A DNA stretch of 20,705 bases from contig CABUOF010000038.1 of NCBI GenBank assembly GCA_902493125.1, positions 1 to 20,705 on the forward strand, given 5' to 3'. Both the position numbers and the translations under genes were made by a program. This DNA is from an uncultured Collinsella sp. (lineage in GTDB: Bacteria; Actinomycetota; Coriobacteriia; Coriobacteriales; Coriobacteriaceae). The notes under the pieces were generated by a model. That model had not been told where the DNA came from and ran no database searches. It saw nothing but the letters and a program-made list of their open reading frames with translations. Numbering within the stretch: the first letter of the stretch is position 1; the number at the start of each line of letters is the position of its first letter. This document shows, one piece after another, positions 1 to 8,514 of the stretch.

Positions 1-1448
<1,448 letters not shown>

Positions 1449-1450
1449 TC

Positions 1451-2293
1451 ATGTCCGCCCGTAAAGCTCGCACGGAGGCGGCCGCCGCTGGCGCCGCCCC
1501 CGTTGACTCTGAGGAGAAGGACGTGAAGATTCCCGTAGAGGCCGCAGACGTTACCGAGGCCAACGAGGCCCCGGCCGCCGAGGCTGCCGAGAACCAAGTA
1601 GAGGATTCCAACAAGGAGGCGACGATGACCGAGGACGAGATGGTGGAAGCCGCTATCCGCGCCGGTGAAGAAGCCGCCGACAACGACTTTAAGCTCAAGT
1701 TCGAGCAGGCTCAGAAAGAGCTTGCCGACGTGCGCAATGAGCTCGATGCTGCGGCAGAGGCTCAGAAGGCCGCCGAGGACAAGGCAAAGGACGCCACCGA
1801 GCGCACTGCCCGTCTGCAGGCCGACTGGGAGAACTTCCGTCGCCGCACCGCCAACGAGCGCATCGCCGAGCGCGAGCGCGCGACCGAGAAGCTCGTCACT
1901 GCGCTGCTGCCGGTGGTTGACGATATCGAGCGTGCAATCGACCATGCCCGTAGCCAGGAGCTTTCCGACGATTTTAAGCAGTTCGTCGATGGCGTTGACG
2001 CGGTGCATGCCAAGCTGCTCGATGTGTTTGCGCACGAGGGCGTTGAGCCCATCGACCCCAAGGGCGAGGCGTTCGACCCGCTCGAGCACCAGGCCGTGGG
2101 GCGTGTCGAGGACGCATCGCAGTACGACGAGACCGTCAACGACGTGTACCAGAAGGGCTACCGCATGGCGGATCGCATCCTGCGTTCCGCGATGGTGACG
2201 GTGACCTACGGTGGCGAGAAGCGCCCCGCACCGGAGCCCGAAGCGGCGCCCGAGGATGCTACGGCCGATACGGCCGAGAGCACCGAGGAGTAA
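1451..2293 (+). CDS. grpE: GrpE nucleotide exchange factor with long acidic N-terminus
   Basis: Nucleotide exchange factor that releases ADP from DnaK. The product is 280 residues, longer than the usual 180-220, because of an Ala/Glu-rich, probably disordered extension of about 70 residues. A long charged coiled coil follows (about residues 75-120), then the GrpE core with RLQADWENFRRR, a central helical part, and the C-terminal beta domain containing FDPLEHQAVGRV and ILRSAMVTVTYGG. The ATG at 1451 has only a modest GAGG ten bases upstream, inside dnaK. A much better Shine-Dalgarno (AAGGAGG, 1613-1619) lies 5 bases before an in-frame ATG at 1625 (residue 59), so a shorter form of 222 residues may be the main or an additional product. 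The gene lies between dnaK and dnaJ and is followed by a terminator-like hairpin. Confidence 0.95.
   Translation: MSARKARTEAAAAGAAPVDSEEKDVKIPVEAADVTEANEAPAAEAAENQVEDSNKEATMTEDEMVEAAIRAGEEAADNDFKLKFEQAQKELADVRNELDAAAEAQKAAEDKAKDATERTARLQADWENFRRRTANERIAERERATEKLVTALLPVVDDIERAIDHARSQELSDDFKQFVDGVDAVHAKLLDVFAHEGVEPIDPKGEAFDPLEHQAVGRVEDASQYDETVNDVYQKGYRMADRILRSAMVTVTYGGEKRPAPEPEAAPEDATADTAESTEE
1613..1627 (+). promoter_or_regulatory. Strong internal ribosome binding site and in-frame ATG within grpE
   Basis: AAGGAGG at 1613-1619 is followed after 5 bases by ATG at 1625, in frame with grpE at residue 59. The match to the anti-Shine-Dalgarno is better than that of the upstream start at 1451. It either marks the true grpE start or an alternative, shorter GrpE lacking the acidic extension. 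Confidence 0.55.
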
Positions 2294-2298
2294 TTGAG

Positions 2299-2329
2299 AA
2301 GGGCCCCGGGGCAACACCCGGGGCCCTTT
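2299..2329 (+). terminator. Hairpin between grpE and dnaJ
   Basis: A perfect 12-bp GC-rich stem (2299-2310 with 2317-2328, arm AAGGGCCCCGGG) has a 6-base loop and a short T run. It sits directly after the grpE stop and before the dnaJ ribosome binding site. It could be a partial terminator that lowers dnaJ-hspR expression relative to dnaK-grpE, or an mRNA processing/stability element. The T run is only three bases, so full termination is uncertain. Confidence 0.65.
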
Positions 2330-2401
2330 CTGGCCTAGTGCCATATGAAAGCATGGGCCGCCGCCCGCATGGACGGCGGACGTAACAGGAGAGGAGCTAC
2401 G

Positions 2402-3367
2402 ATGGCTGCAGGCAAAACCTTCTATGACATCCTGGGCGTATCCAAGAGCGCCTCCGACAAAGAGATCAAGAGCGCGTTTCGCAAGCTCGCGCAAAAATAT
2501 CACCCCGATGCCGGCGGCGACGAGGCCAAGTTTAAGGAGATCAGCGAGGCCTACGAGACGCTTTCGGACGAGAAGAAGCGCAAAGAGTACGACCAGATGC
2601 TCATGTTTGGCGGCATGCCGGGCGCGGGCGGCGCGTATGGCGGCGGCTACGGTGCCGGCGCGGGTGCCAGCGGCTGGGGCGACATCTTCGACAGCATCTT
2701 TAGCGGCAACGGCGCCTGGGGCAGCGATTGGGGCTCGGGCTTTGCCGGGGCTGCGGGCGCTGCCGGTGCCGGCGCGGGTCGCAGCCGTGCTCGCAAGGGC
2801 GGCGACCTGTCGCTGACCGTCGATGTGACGGCCGAGGACGCGTTTCGCGGCGTGACGCACAAGGTCACCTATCGCATTCCCTCGACAGGCGAGCAGCAGA
2901 CCATTACGGTCTCGGTGCCCGCGGGCGCGGTCGACGGCGGCAAGCTACGCTACAAGCGTCGCGGCGAGTATGGCGTTGCCGGCGGCGAGCGCGGCGACCT
3001 GGTCGTGACCACGCATGTGGAGGAGCACCCGCTGTTTAAGCGCAAGGGTGCCGATGTGACCATGGAGGTGCCGATCTCGGTCTACGAGGCGGCGCTCGGC
3101 TGCACGGTTGATGTGCCCACGCCCGGCGGCGCGACGGTTCGTCTGAAGGTGCCCGCTGGCACCCAGACGGGCAAGAAGTTCCGCTTTAAGGAGATGGGTG
3201 CGCCCGACGTTAAGCACCGTGGCCGCACAGGCGCGCTGCTCGTCGAGATCAAGGTACAGGTCCCCACGAACCTGTCCGATGACGAGCGCGATGCTATGAC
3301 CAAGCTGCGCGAGGCCGACACGCGCGATTATCGCGAGAAGGTCAACCGTTACAAGGCGACGTACTAG
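2402..3367 (+). CDS. dnaJ: DnaJ-family co-chaperone without zinc finger (CbpA type)
   Basis: Hsp40 co-chaperone that delivers substrates to DnaK and stimulates its ATPase. The start at 2402 was chosen because it follows a purine-rich AGGAGAGGAG and begins right at the J domain (MAAGKTFYDILGVSKSAS); the open frame reaches further upstream to 2345 but that part has no ribosome binding site. Of 321 residues, the J domain occupies about 1-65 with the HPD motif at 34-36, a Gly/Ala-rich linker about 70-128, and the two beta-barrel substrate-binding domains plus dimerisation tail from about 132. The four CxxCxGxG zinc-binding repeats of full-length DnaJ are absent, so it is a type II (CbpA/DnaJ2-like) protein. 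hspR follows 72 bases downstream. Confidence 0.95.
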   Translation: MAAGKTFYDILGVSKSASDKEIKSAFRKLAQKYHPDAGGDEAKFKEISEAYETLSDEKKRKEYDQMLMFGGMPGAGGAYGGGYGAGAGASGWGDIFDSIFSGNGAWGSDWGSGFAGAAGAAGAGAGRSRARKGGDLSLTVDVTAEDAFRGVTHKVTYRIPSTGEQQTITVSVPAGAVDGGKLRYKRRGEYGVAGGERGDLVVTTHVEEHPLFKRKGADVTMEVPISVYEAALGCTVDVPTPGGATVRLKVPAGTQTGKKFRFKEMGAPDVKHRGRTGALLVEIKVQVPTNLSDDERDAMTKLREADTRDYREKVNRYKATY

Positions 3368-3439
3368 GGCGGTCGTGGCGCACACCCGCGCCCGCGGGCT
3401 TATGATGGACGATAACGAGACGGAAAGGGGTCAGGTAGC

Positions 3440-3856
3440 ATGGCCGAGGACAATAGGAATAAACCGCTGTACATGATCAGCGTGGCGGCCGAGTTGACCG
3501 GCATGCATCCGCAGACTCTGCGCGTCTACGAGTCCAAGGGCCTGGTGAACCCCCAGCGCTCGGGCGGCAACACGCGTCTGTATTCGCGTGCCGATATCGA
3601 GCGCCTGGAGCTCATCAACCAGCTGACCGACGAGGGCATCAACCTTGCCGGCGTGGTGCGCATCCTCGATATGAAGGAGCGTGCCGAGGAGCGCGAGCGC
3701 GAGAACGAAAAGCTCCGCGTCCGCGTGCGCCAGCTCGAGGACGAGCTGCACGAGTACAAGATGCAGAAGAAGATCACCGCCCTGGCCCCGCGCGACGGCT
3801 CGGTTAACCCCGAACAGGTCATGCGCAAGCTGCTGGGTGCCGGCGGGGATTTGTAG
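3440..3856 (+). CDS. hspR: Heat-shock repressor HspR, MerR family
   Basis: Transcriptional repressor of the actinobacterial dnaK operon and often clpB; in the family it binds HAIR sites (CTTGAGT-N7-ACTCAAG) with DnaK as co-repressor. The 138-residue product has an N-terminal MerR-type winged helix (about residues 10-78: ISVAAELTGMHPQTLRVYES, then the NTRLYSRADIERLELI wing segment), followed by a charged coiled coil (about 78-110, ERERENEKLRVRVRQLEDEL) and a short tail. An AAAGGGG ribosome binding site lies at 3424-3430. It is the last gene of the dnaK-grpE-dnaJ-hspR order, typical of actinobacteria, and is followed by two hairpins. The dnaK promoter, where its main operator should be, is outside the window. 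Confidence 0.95.
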   Translation: MAEDNRNKPLYMISVAAELTGMHPQTLRVYESKGLVNPQRSGGNTRLYSRADIERLELINQLTDEGINLAGVVRILDMKERAEERERENEKLRVRVRQLEDELHEYKMQKKITALAPRDGSVNPEQVMRKLLGAGGDL

Positions 3857-3883
3857 TTACGCGGTTTTATCAAACCGCGTAAC
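3856..3883. repeat. Perfect 12-bp hairpin at the hspR stop codon
   Basis: GTTACGCGGTTT (3856-3867) pairs with AAACCGCGTAAC (3872-3883) around a 4-base loop. The left arm begins at the last base of the hspR stop codon. There is no T run, so it is more likely a palindromic intergenic repeat or an mRNA 3'-end protecting structure than a terminator. Confidence 0.7.
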
Positions 3884-3925
3884 GGGCCGACGCTGCGCGC
3901 CGCCCAGAGCGACAATTTGTCATTC

Positions 3926-3967
3926 AAAAGGCAAGGCATGACCAGAAGGTCTATGCCTTGCCTTTTT
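3926..3967 (+). terminator. Rho-independent terminator of the dnaK-hspR operon
   Basis: AAAAGGCAAGGCATGACC (3926-3943) pairs with the segment 3948-3966 through 18 bp, with one bulged T at 3952 and an AGAA loop, and ends in five T residues. The A tract on the 5' side means it could act on both strands. It is the clear end of the heat-shock operon. Confidence 0.85.
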
Positions 3968-4033
3968 CATGCCAACTTGTTCGCTCTGGACGTCGCTCGC
4001 TGTCCGTCCTCAACCTGCGACGTCGCTTTGGCT

Positions 4034-4084
4034 GGCACTTGGGGACGTTCCTTTTGTGCCGGCACTTTGGGACACTCCTTGTCC
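4034..4084. repeat. REP-like palindromic element
   Basis: GGCAC (4034-4038) and GTGCC (4056-4060) bracket TTGGGGACGTTCCTTTT, followed at once by a second, partly similar piece GGCACTTTGGGACACTCC. Short palindromes carrying a GGGACGTTCC or GGGACTGTTT core are typical of REP-like dispersed repeats; the family assignment is an inference from the pattern. It lies between the operon terminator and the hydratase gene. Confidence 0.45.
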
Positions 4085-4230
4085 AGAGAGTGATGCAAGG
4101 GGCTCGTCCTTTGCTTTACTGAGATAAAGTGAACGCGCAGATTCGTAACCCACTCGCAACCGTTCTATGGCACGATATTGAACGAATGTATGCTATGCGC
4201 CCAAATCTTTTGGGCAGAGTGGGAGACAGT

Positions 4231-6531
4231 ATGGTCAAGCTGTACGAGGACGGCATCTACCTGCGTAACGGCAGCGAGGTTGTGCCTGCGGCCGAGGCTG
4301 CCGAGCGCGGTATTAAGCAGACGCCCGAGGATGCCAAGCGTGGCACCGTCGCGTATTCGATCCTTCAAGCACACAACACGTCCGGCGACCCCGAGGCGCT
4401 CAAGATTCGCTTCGACGCCATGGCGAGCCACGACATCACCTTTGTGGGCATCATCCAGACGGCGCGCGCTTCGGGCATGGAGCAGTTCCCGCTGCCCTAC
4501 GTGCTCACCAACTGCCATAACTCGCTGTGTGCCGTGGGGGGCACCATCAACGAGGACGACCACGTCTTTGGCCTTTCCGCGGCCAAGAAGTACGGCGGCA
4601 TCTTCGTCCCGCCGCACATCGCCGTCATCCACTCCTTTATGCGTGAGAACTTCGCCGGCTGTGGCAAGATGATCCTGGGCTCCGACTCGCACACCCGTTA
4701 CGGCGCTCTGGGCACCATGGCCGTGGGCGAGGGCGGTGGCGAGCTGGCAAAGCAGCTGCTGCGCGACACCTACGATGTCGCCTATCCCGGCGTCGTCGCC
4801 ATCTACCTCACGGGCGCCCCGCGCCCCGGCGTTGGCCCGCACGACGTGGCGCTCGCCATCATCCGTGCCGTCTTTGCCAAGGGTTACGTTAAGAACAAGG
4901 TTATGGAGTTCGTGGGCCCCGGTATCGCGAGCATGACGACCGACTACCGCAACGGCGTCGACGTCATGACCACCGAGACCACCTGCCTGTCGAGCATCTG
5001 GGCCACCGACGAGGACACGCACGCGTTTTTGACCATGCACGGTCGCGGCGAGGACTACCGCGAGCTCAAGCCCGCCGATGTTGCCTACTACGACGGCTGC
5101 GTCGAAGTCGATCTGTCGAGTATCAAGCCCATGATCGCGCTGCCGTTCCATCCTTCTAACGGCTTTGAGATTGACGAGCTCAACGAGAACCTCAAGGACA
5201 TCCTGCATGAGGTGGAGCTTGAGGCCGCCAAGATCGGCGAGGGCAAGACGCACTTTAGCCTGCTCGACAAGATCGTCGACGGCAAGCTGCACGTGCAGCA
5301 GGGCGTTATCGCCGGCTGCTCGGGCGGCAACTACGACTCCGTGGTCCAGGCTGCCCGCGTGCTCAAGGGCGCCAACACCGGCTGCGGCGAGTTCTCGCTG
5401 TCGGTCTATCCCACGAGCCAGCCTGTGGCGCTCGAGCTTACACGCCGCGGCTATATCTACGACCTTATGGAGGCCGGCGCGATCGTGCGCACGGCATTCT
5501 GCGGCCCGTGCTTCGGCGCCGGCGACACGCCTGCCAACAACGGCCTTTCGATCCGCCACACCACGCGCAACTTCCCCAATCGCGAGGGTTCCAAGCCGGG
5601 CAACGGTCAGCTGAGCGCCGTGGCCCTGATGGATGCCCGCTCCATTGCGGCGACGGCTGCCAACGGCGGCGTCCTGACGCCGGCGACCGACTTGCCCGAG
5701 GAGACTTGGGACGAGGCCTGCGAGTACACCTTTGACGACGCGCCGTACAAAAAGCGCGTGTACTGGGGCTTTGGCAAGGCTGAGCCGGCCGACGAGCTGG
5801 TCGAGGGCCCCAACATCAAGCCGTGGCCCGCGATGGAGCCTCTCGGCGACGATATCCTGCTCAAGGTGTGCTCCAAGATCATGGACCCGGTCACCACGAC
5901 TGACGAGCTCATTCCTTCGGGCGAGACGAGCTCCTTCCGCTCCAATCCGCTGGGCCTGGCAGAGTTTACGCTGAGCCGCCGCGACCCGGCCTACGTGGGC
6001 CGTTCGAAGGAGGTCGACGCCGTAGAGAAGCGCCGCGTTGCCGGCGAGGCAGCAGGCGACCTGGTGGCACTCGATGCCGAGCTTGCCAGCGTGTTTGAGG
6101 CGCTGGCCGGCGCGGGTGTCGCGGCCGATGCCAAGGCGACTGAGTACGGCTCCATGCTCTATGCCAAGAAGCCCGGTGACGGTTCTGCCCGCGAGCAGGC
6201 CGCGAGCTGCCAGCGCGTAATTGGCGGCCTGGCCAACATCGTCCACGAGTACGCCACCAAGCGCTATCGCTCCAACGTGATGAACTGGGGCATGGTGCCC
6301 TTCCAGATGGAGGCCGAGCCCAGCTTTGAGGTGGGCGACTACGTCTTTGTGCCGGGTATCCGCGCCGCGCTCGATGGCGACCTAAAGGGCATCGCCGCGT
6401 ACGTAGTGCGTGCCGATGGTGCGGTCGAGCAGATTGAGCTCTACATTGCCGATATGACGGCAGAGGAGCGTGCCATCGTCAAGGCCGGCTGCCTGATCAA
6501 CTACAACAAGTTCAAGGCCGCTGCCGAGTAA
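4231..6531 (+). CDS. Aconitase-superfamily hydratase (YbhJ-like)
   Basis: Probable [4Fe-4S] hydro-lyase of the aconitase fold, cytosolic, 766 residues with the start used here. The ATG at 4231 is preceded by GGGAGA and begins MVKLYEDGIYLRNGSEVVP; the open frame continues up to a GTG at 4129 without a ribosome binding site. Three cluster cysteines fit aconitase: C363 in AGCSGGNYD and C424/C427 in FCGPCFGAGD. GSDSHTRYGALGTMAVGEGG matches the aconitase SDSHT motif, and the C-terminal swivel domain contains FRSNPLGLAEF. The family to which E. coli YbhJ belongs has no firmly known substrate, so citrate/isocitrate activity should not be assumed. The gene stands alone between a terminator and a long inverted repeat. 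Confidence 0.88.
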   Translation: MVKLYEDGIYLRNGSEVVPAAEAAERGIKQTPEDAKRGTVAYSILQAHNTSGDPEALKIRFDAMASHDITFVGIIQTARASGMEQFPLPYVLTNCHNSLCAVGGTINEDDHVFGLSAAKKYGGIFVPPHIAVIHSFMRENFAGCGKMILGSDSHTRYGALGTMAVGEGGGELAKQLLRDTYDVAYPGVVAIYLTGAPRPGVGPHDVALAIIRAVFAKGYVKNKVMEFVGPGIASMTTDYRNGVDVMTTETTCLSSIWATDEDTHAFLTMHGRGEDYRELKPADVAYYDGCVEVDLSSIKPMIALPFHPSNGFEIDELNENLKDILHEVELEAAKIGEGKTHFSLLDKIVDGKLHVQQGVIAGCSGGNYDSVVQAARVLKGANTGCGEFSLSVYPTSQPVALELTRRGYIYDLMEAGAIVRTAFCGPCFGAGDTPANNGLSIRHTTRNFPNREGSKPGNGQLSAVALMDARSIAATAANGGVLTPATDLPEETWDEACEYTFDDAPYKKRVYWGFGKAEPADELVEGPNIKPWPAMEPLGDDILLKVCSKIMDPVTTTDELIPSGETSSFRSNPLGLAEFTLSRRDPAYVGRSKEVDAVEKRRVAGEAAGDLVALDAELASVFEALAGAGVAADAKATEYGSMLYAKKPGDGSAREQAASCQRVIGGLANIVHEYATKRYRSNVMNWGMVPFQMEAEPSFEVGDYVFVPGIRAALDGDLKGIAAYVVRADGAVEQIELYIADMTAEERAIVKAGCLINYNKFKAAAE

Positions 6532-6546
6532 CGCACATACTTGTCC

Positions 6547-6618
6547 GCCCCGGTTATACCTTTCCCTGCCGCTCACGCGCTTCGCGAGGGTCGCGTCAGA
6601 GAAAGGTATAACCGGGGC
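6547..6618. repeat. Long inverted repeat with perfect 18-bp arms
   Basis: GCCCCGGTTATACCTTTC (6547-6564) and its exact reverse complement (6601-6618) enclose a 36-base interior that contains a smaller CGCG-CTT-CGCG hairpin. It begins 16 bases after the hydratase stop. There is no T run, so it is either a dispersed palindromic element or a 3'-end stabilising structure. It marks the left border of the repeat-rich island. Confidence 0.75.
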
Positions 6619-6718
6619 TACTTGTTAAGTGCTGCTCGTTGGGTCTTGAGGGCGCTAAAATCGAGGTTGCAACTCTCCTCTATGGGGGAGTGCGCCTTTG
6701 TTCATATGCTATCTAGAA

Positions 6719-6747
6719 TTGACAGTATGAAGTTGGCGCTTTAAAGT
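6719..6747 (+). promoter_or_regulatory. Putative sigma-70-type promoter for the 6781 gene
   Basis: A consensus -35 TTGACA (6719-6724) is followed after exactly 17 bases by TAAAGT (6742-6747), four of six matches to the -10 consensus. Transcription would begin near 6754, about 27 bases before the ATG at 6781. Confidence 0.5.
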
Positions 6748-6780
6748 GAGCTCAAAACACTCTCGTTTGTGGAGTTGAAG

Positions 6781-7470
6781 ATGAAGCGTTGCACTTCTGT
6801 TTTGTTGCTGTTGGTGGCTTGCGTCGTCGCTGCTGCGGGCGTGGTCCTATTTGGCTCGCTTATCTTCTATGGGCCGAGTGGGGTTGAGCAGACGGTTGAG
6901 ATGGCGTCCCTTGTTGCATCGATGCCCGGGCAAATGATTTCGGACGTTACAAAGCCCGATGAGATAACGCTCGATATCGAGGAAACGCCGGGCATTCTAA
7001 GCATAAGCAACTACCCCATGATTGAACTTGGCTCGTCTCGCTATACCAAGGACGAGAAGTTGTCCCGACAGGCGCTGGACTTGCTAAACGGGCGTTCGTT
7101 CAAACGCTGGGACGGTTGGGATGCCTATGAGCGCCGACGTGGTTCTGTGAACGGTGGCTACTATACAACGCTGAAGTTGTATTCATCTGATGGCAAACTG
7201 ATGCGCACCGTTAACTACAATCCGGAATACGCAAAAGCCGGAGGTGGGGACGGCGTCTATATCCAAGATGGCGGCGTGACCTACATTCTTGAAGGCGACC
7301 AGCAGCAGGTGATCGATTTTTTGGATCGTTGCGTGATGGACGCGTACGACCAGACCTGCCTGCCCGACCCGCAGACTGCACGCGATGGTGGATCTGCTCG
7401 TACATGGCTATTCGAGGATGAGATGCCCTGGACCGCCGAATCGGGAAGCACGGGCTCGGCAAAAGAGTAG
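6781..7470 (+). CDS. Membrane-anchored protein of unknown function, paralogue 1
   Basis: No family recognised. The ATG at 6781 is chosen because GGAG (6771-6774) lies 6 bases upstream; an upstream GTG at 6769 is possible. The 229-residue product starts MKRCTSVLLLLVACVVAAAG, an uncleaved anchor or signal sequence (about residues 5-30), so the rest is probably outside the membrane. Its soluble part shares ITLDIEETPGILSISNYP, RSFKRWDGW and YILEGDQQQVIDF with the protein at 8734-9420 (ISNYP, FKRWYGY and VMEGDQTELNDF there). The last 39 residues (from Q191, TCLPDPQTARD to SGSTGSAKE) are almost identical in both. Base composition is less GC-biased than in the housekeeping genes. A hairpin and a palindromic array follow directly. 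Confidence 0.8.
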   Translation: MKRCTSVLLLLVACVVAAAGVVLFGSLIFYGPSGVEQTVEMASLVASMPGQMISDVTKPDEITLDIEETPGILSISNYPMIELGSSRYTKDEKLSRQALDLLNGRSFKRWDGWDAYERRRGSVNGGYYTTLKLYSSDGKLMRTVNYNPEYAKAGGGDGVYIQDGGVTYILEGDQQQVIDFLDRCVMDAYDQTCLPDPQTARDGGSARTWLFEDEMPWTAESGSTGSAKE

Positions 7471-7478
7471 AGAACGCG

Positions 7479-7508
7479 ACCACCACAAAGGTGCCCCTTT
7501 GCGGTGGT
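7479..7508. repeat. CCACCACAAAGG hairpin, copy 1
   Basis: ACCACCACAAAGG (7479-7491) pairs with CCTTTGCGGTGGT (7496-7508), with one mismatch. The loop is TGCC, shortened compared with TGCCTGTC or similar in the other three copies (7758, 8625, 9421). It begins 8 bases after the stop of the 6781 gene and may serve as its transcript 3' end. Confidence 0.75.
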
Positions 7509-7518
7509 TTTCAGTCTG

Positions 7519-7734
7519 TCTCGATCTGTAACATCTGGGCCGTTAAAAGTGGGCTTGGTGTTGCAGATTTAGATTATCGATTCGGGTGTCTTCTGTTTAT
7601 CTCGATCTGTAACAGGTGGACCCTTATTTGCCGAGTAGTTGTTACAGATTTAGATAAACGGGCGCCGCTGAGCATTTCATCTCAATCTGTAACATCTGGG
7701 GTCAAAAACGGCCGCTAGATGTTACAGATCGAGA
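7519..7734. repeat. Alternating 15-nt motif array, copy 1 (three palindromic units)
   Basis: A 15-nt motif (TCTCGATCTGTAACA and its reverse complement) occurs at 7519, 7559, 7600, 7640, 7680 and 7720, alternating forward and reverse. Steps are 40, 41, 40, 40 and 40 bases. Each forward/reverse pair forms a 55-bp inverted repeat with an exactly 25-base interior; interiors and inter-unit gaps differ in sequence within the array. The motif is slightly degenerate (GTTGC in place of GTTAC at 7561-7565, TCTCAATC at 7680). The same architecture recurs at 9473-9688. Function is unknown: protein-binding array, RNA multi-hairpin, or dispersed REP-type element are all possible. Confidence 0.85.
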
Positions 7735-7749
7735 CAGATGAGCGCCGGA

Positions 7750-7792
7750 GTCGAAAATCACCACAAAGGTGCCTGTCCCCTTTGTGGTGGTG
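7750..7792. repeat. CCACCACAAAGG hairpin, copy 2 (left direct repeat)
   Basis: The hairpin arms CACCACAAAGG and CCTTTGTGGTG surround the loop TGCCTGTC-type sequence. Together with the preceding GTCGAAAA it forms a 43-base unit that is 42/43 identical, in the same orientation, to 8618-8660. The two copies bracket the opposite-strand gene at 7846-8514. Confidence 0.8.
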
Positions 7793-7845
7793 GGGGGCGG
7801 GCTCGATGTTATTGTGATCGCTGGGCAGCATTTTAATGAATGTCT

Positions 7846-8514
7846 CTACAGGATTTCATCTGGGGTGGCGGGTTTGGTTGTTTTGGGGATGCCGAGTTTG
7901 GACGACGCGAAATCGTCAACATTGTCCTTAATTCCGTCTTTGGTGTAGACGGTGACCATATAGGTGCTGTGTCCGAATTCGCTCTTGTCGCGTGTTGCCC
8001 AGGCCTGCCAGTAGGCGGCCCCACTTCGCCCTTCGATTTTTCCGACACGGCGGAGTTCTGTTCGCTTTAATTTCTGGTTGCTATAGATGGTTCGACCGTC
8101 CTCCTCGGTGAGCCCGCACTGTCCAAGCATCTTGTCGAGGACTTGGTTCATGTGGCGCTCATCGGTGTTTGGTGCGTAGTCGTAGGCGAGGGTGATGGAG
8201 TCGAGTGGCTGGTCGTCGATCAGATAGTTTAGCGCCTGAGGTTCAAGGCAGAAATGGGGGGAGCATCCGTCGATCTGACCGAGCAGTGGCAACTTTGACT
8301 GCCAAAATCCGGTGGGAATTCTATCTTCGTAAAACACGCCGCGGCAGATAAAGGAGAGCGAGGTGGCACGCGAGCCGGCGTCGATCATCCCGCAAAGATC
8401 GAAGGGCGAGGCGATACCAAAAGAAAAGGGCGTGATGACGATAAGGAAGAGCATCACGATGGGTATGGCGAAAATGGTAATGACGTTGCGACCGGTGGAA
8501 TGAGACGGCTTCAT
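7846..8514 (-). CDS. Membrane-anchored protein of unknown function, opposite strand
   Basis: No family recognised. The ATG at 8514 is preceded on the minus strand by GAGGAG five bases upstream, giving 222 residues; the open frame extends to a TTG at 8532. A short polar start (MKPSHSTGRN) leads into a strong hydrophobic segment (about residues 11-33, VITIFAIPIVMLFLIVITPF), so it is probably a single-pass membrane or exported protein. Five cysteines follow (DLCGM, FICRG, DGCSPHFC, GQCGL). The C-terminal half (ITLAYDYAPNTDERHMNQVL, YWQAWATRDKSEFG) has no motif I know. It may share the general lay-out of its two neighbours but no clear sequence identity is visible. It is bracketed by two 43-base direct repeats, suggesting an inserted cassette. 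Confidence 0.75.
   Translation of the reverse strand: MKPSHSTGRNVITIFAIPIVMLFLIVITPFSFGIASPFDLCGMIDAGSRATSLSFICRGVFYEDRIPTGFWQSKLPLLGQIDGCSPHFCLEPQALNYLIDDQPLDSITLAYDYAPNTDERHMNQVLDKMLGQCGLTEEDGRTIYSNQKLKRTELRRVGKIEGRSGAAYWQAWATRDKSEFGHSTYMVTVYTKDGIKDNVDDFASSKLGIPKTTKPATPDEIL

Larger units (their letters stand above)
3857..4230. other. Intergenic region hspR to hydratase
   Basis: This 374-base stretch without a convincing gene holds a perfect hairpin at the hspR stop, a rho-independent terminator (3926-3967), and a REP-like element (4034-4084). An outer inverted repeat, CCAGAGCGACAA (3904-3915) against TTGTTCGCTCTGG (3977-3989), encloses the terminator. An open frame runs into the hydratase from 4129 but lacks a ribosome binding site there. 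A promoter for the hydratase must lie between about 4085 and 4215; I see no convincing -35/-10 pair. Confidence 0.6.
7351..7735 (+). repeat. Duplicated 3' module, copy 1 (gene tail, hairpin, array)
   Basis: This segment resembles 9301-9690. It comprises the last 120 coding bases of the 6781 gene (109 of 120 bases identical to the other copy, by hand count; all 11 differences are transitions), the hairpin at 7479-7508, and the three-unit array at 7519-7734. Identity drops sharply upstream of 7351, so the module boundary falls inside the coding region. Confidence 0.75.
7471..7845. other. Repeat-filled intergenic region
   Basis: This 375-base region holds no credible gene; an open frame at 7491-7718 simply translates the repeats. 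It contains a CCACCACAAAGG-type hairpin (7479-7508), a six-motif alternating array (7519-7734), and a second hairpin of the first type (7758-7790). Only about 50 bases before the convergent gene end at 7846 carry no recognisable structure. Confidence 0.75.

Noticed and set aside
2345..2401. Upstream extension of dnaJ to the ATG at 2345
   Set aside because: The extension has no ribosome binding site and precedes the J domain start, while ATG 2402 has a strong purine-rich site right upstream.
4165..6246. 693-residue minus-strand open frame
   Set aside because: It is the antisense shadow of the hydratase, a common artefact in high-GC genes; the plus strand carries the aconitase motifs.
7491..7718. 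75-residue plus-strand open frame
   Set aside because: It merely reads through the palindromic array; repeated SICN-type peptides come from the repeated DNA motif.
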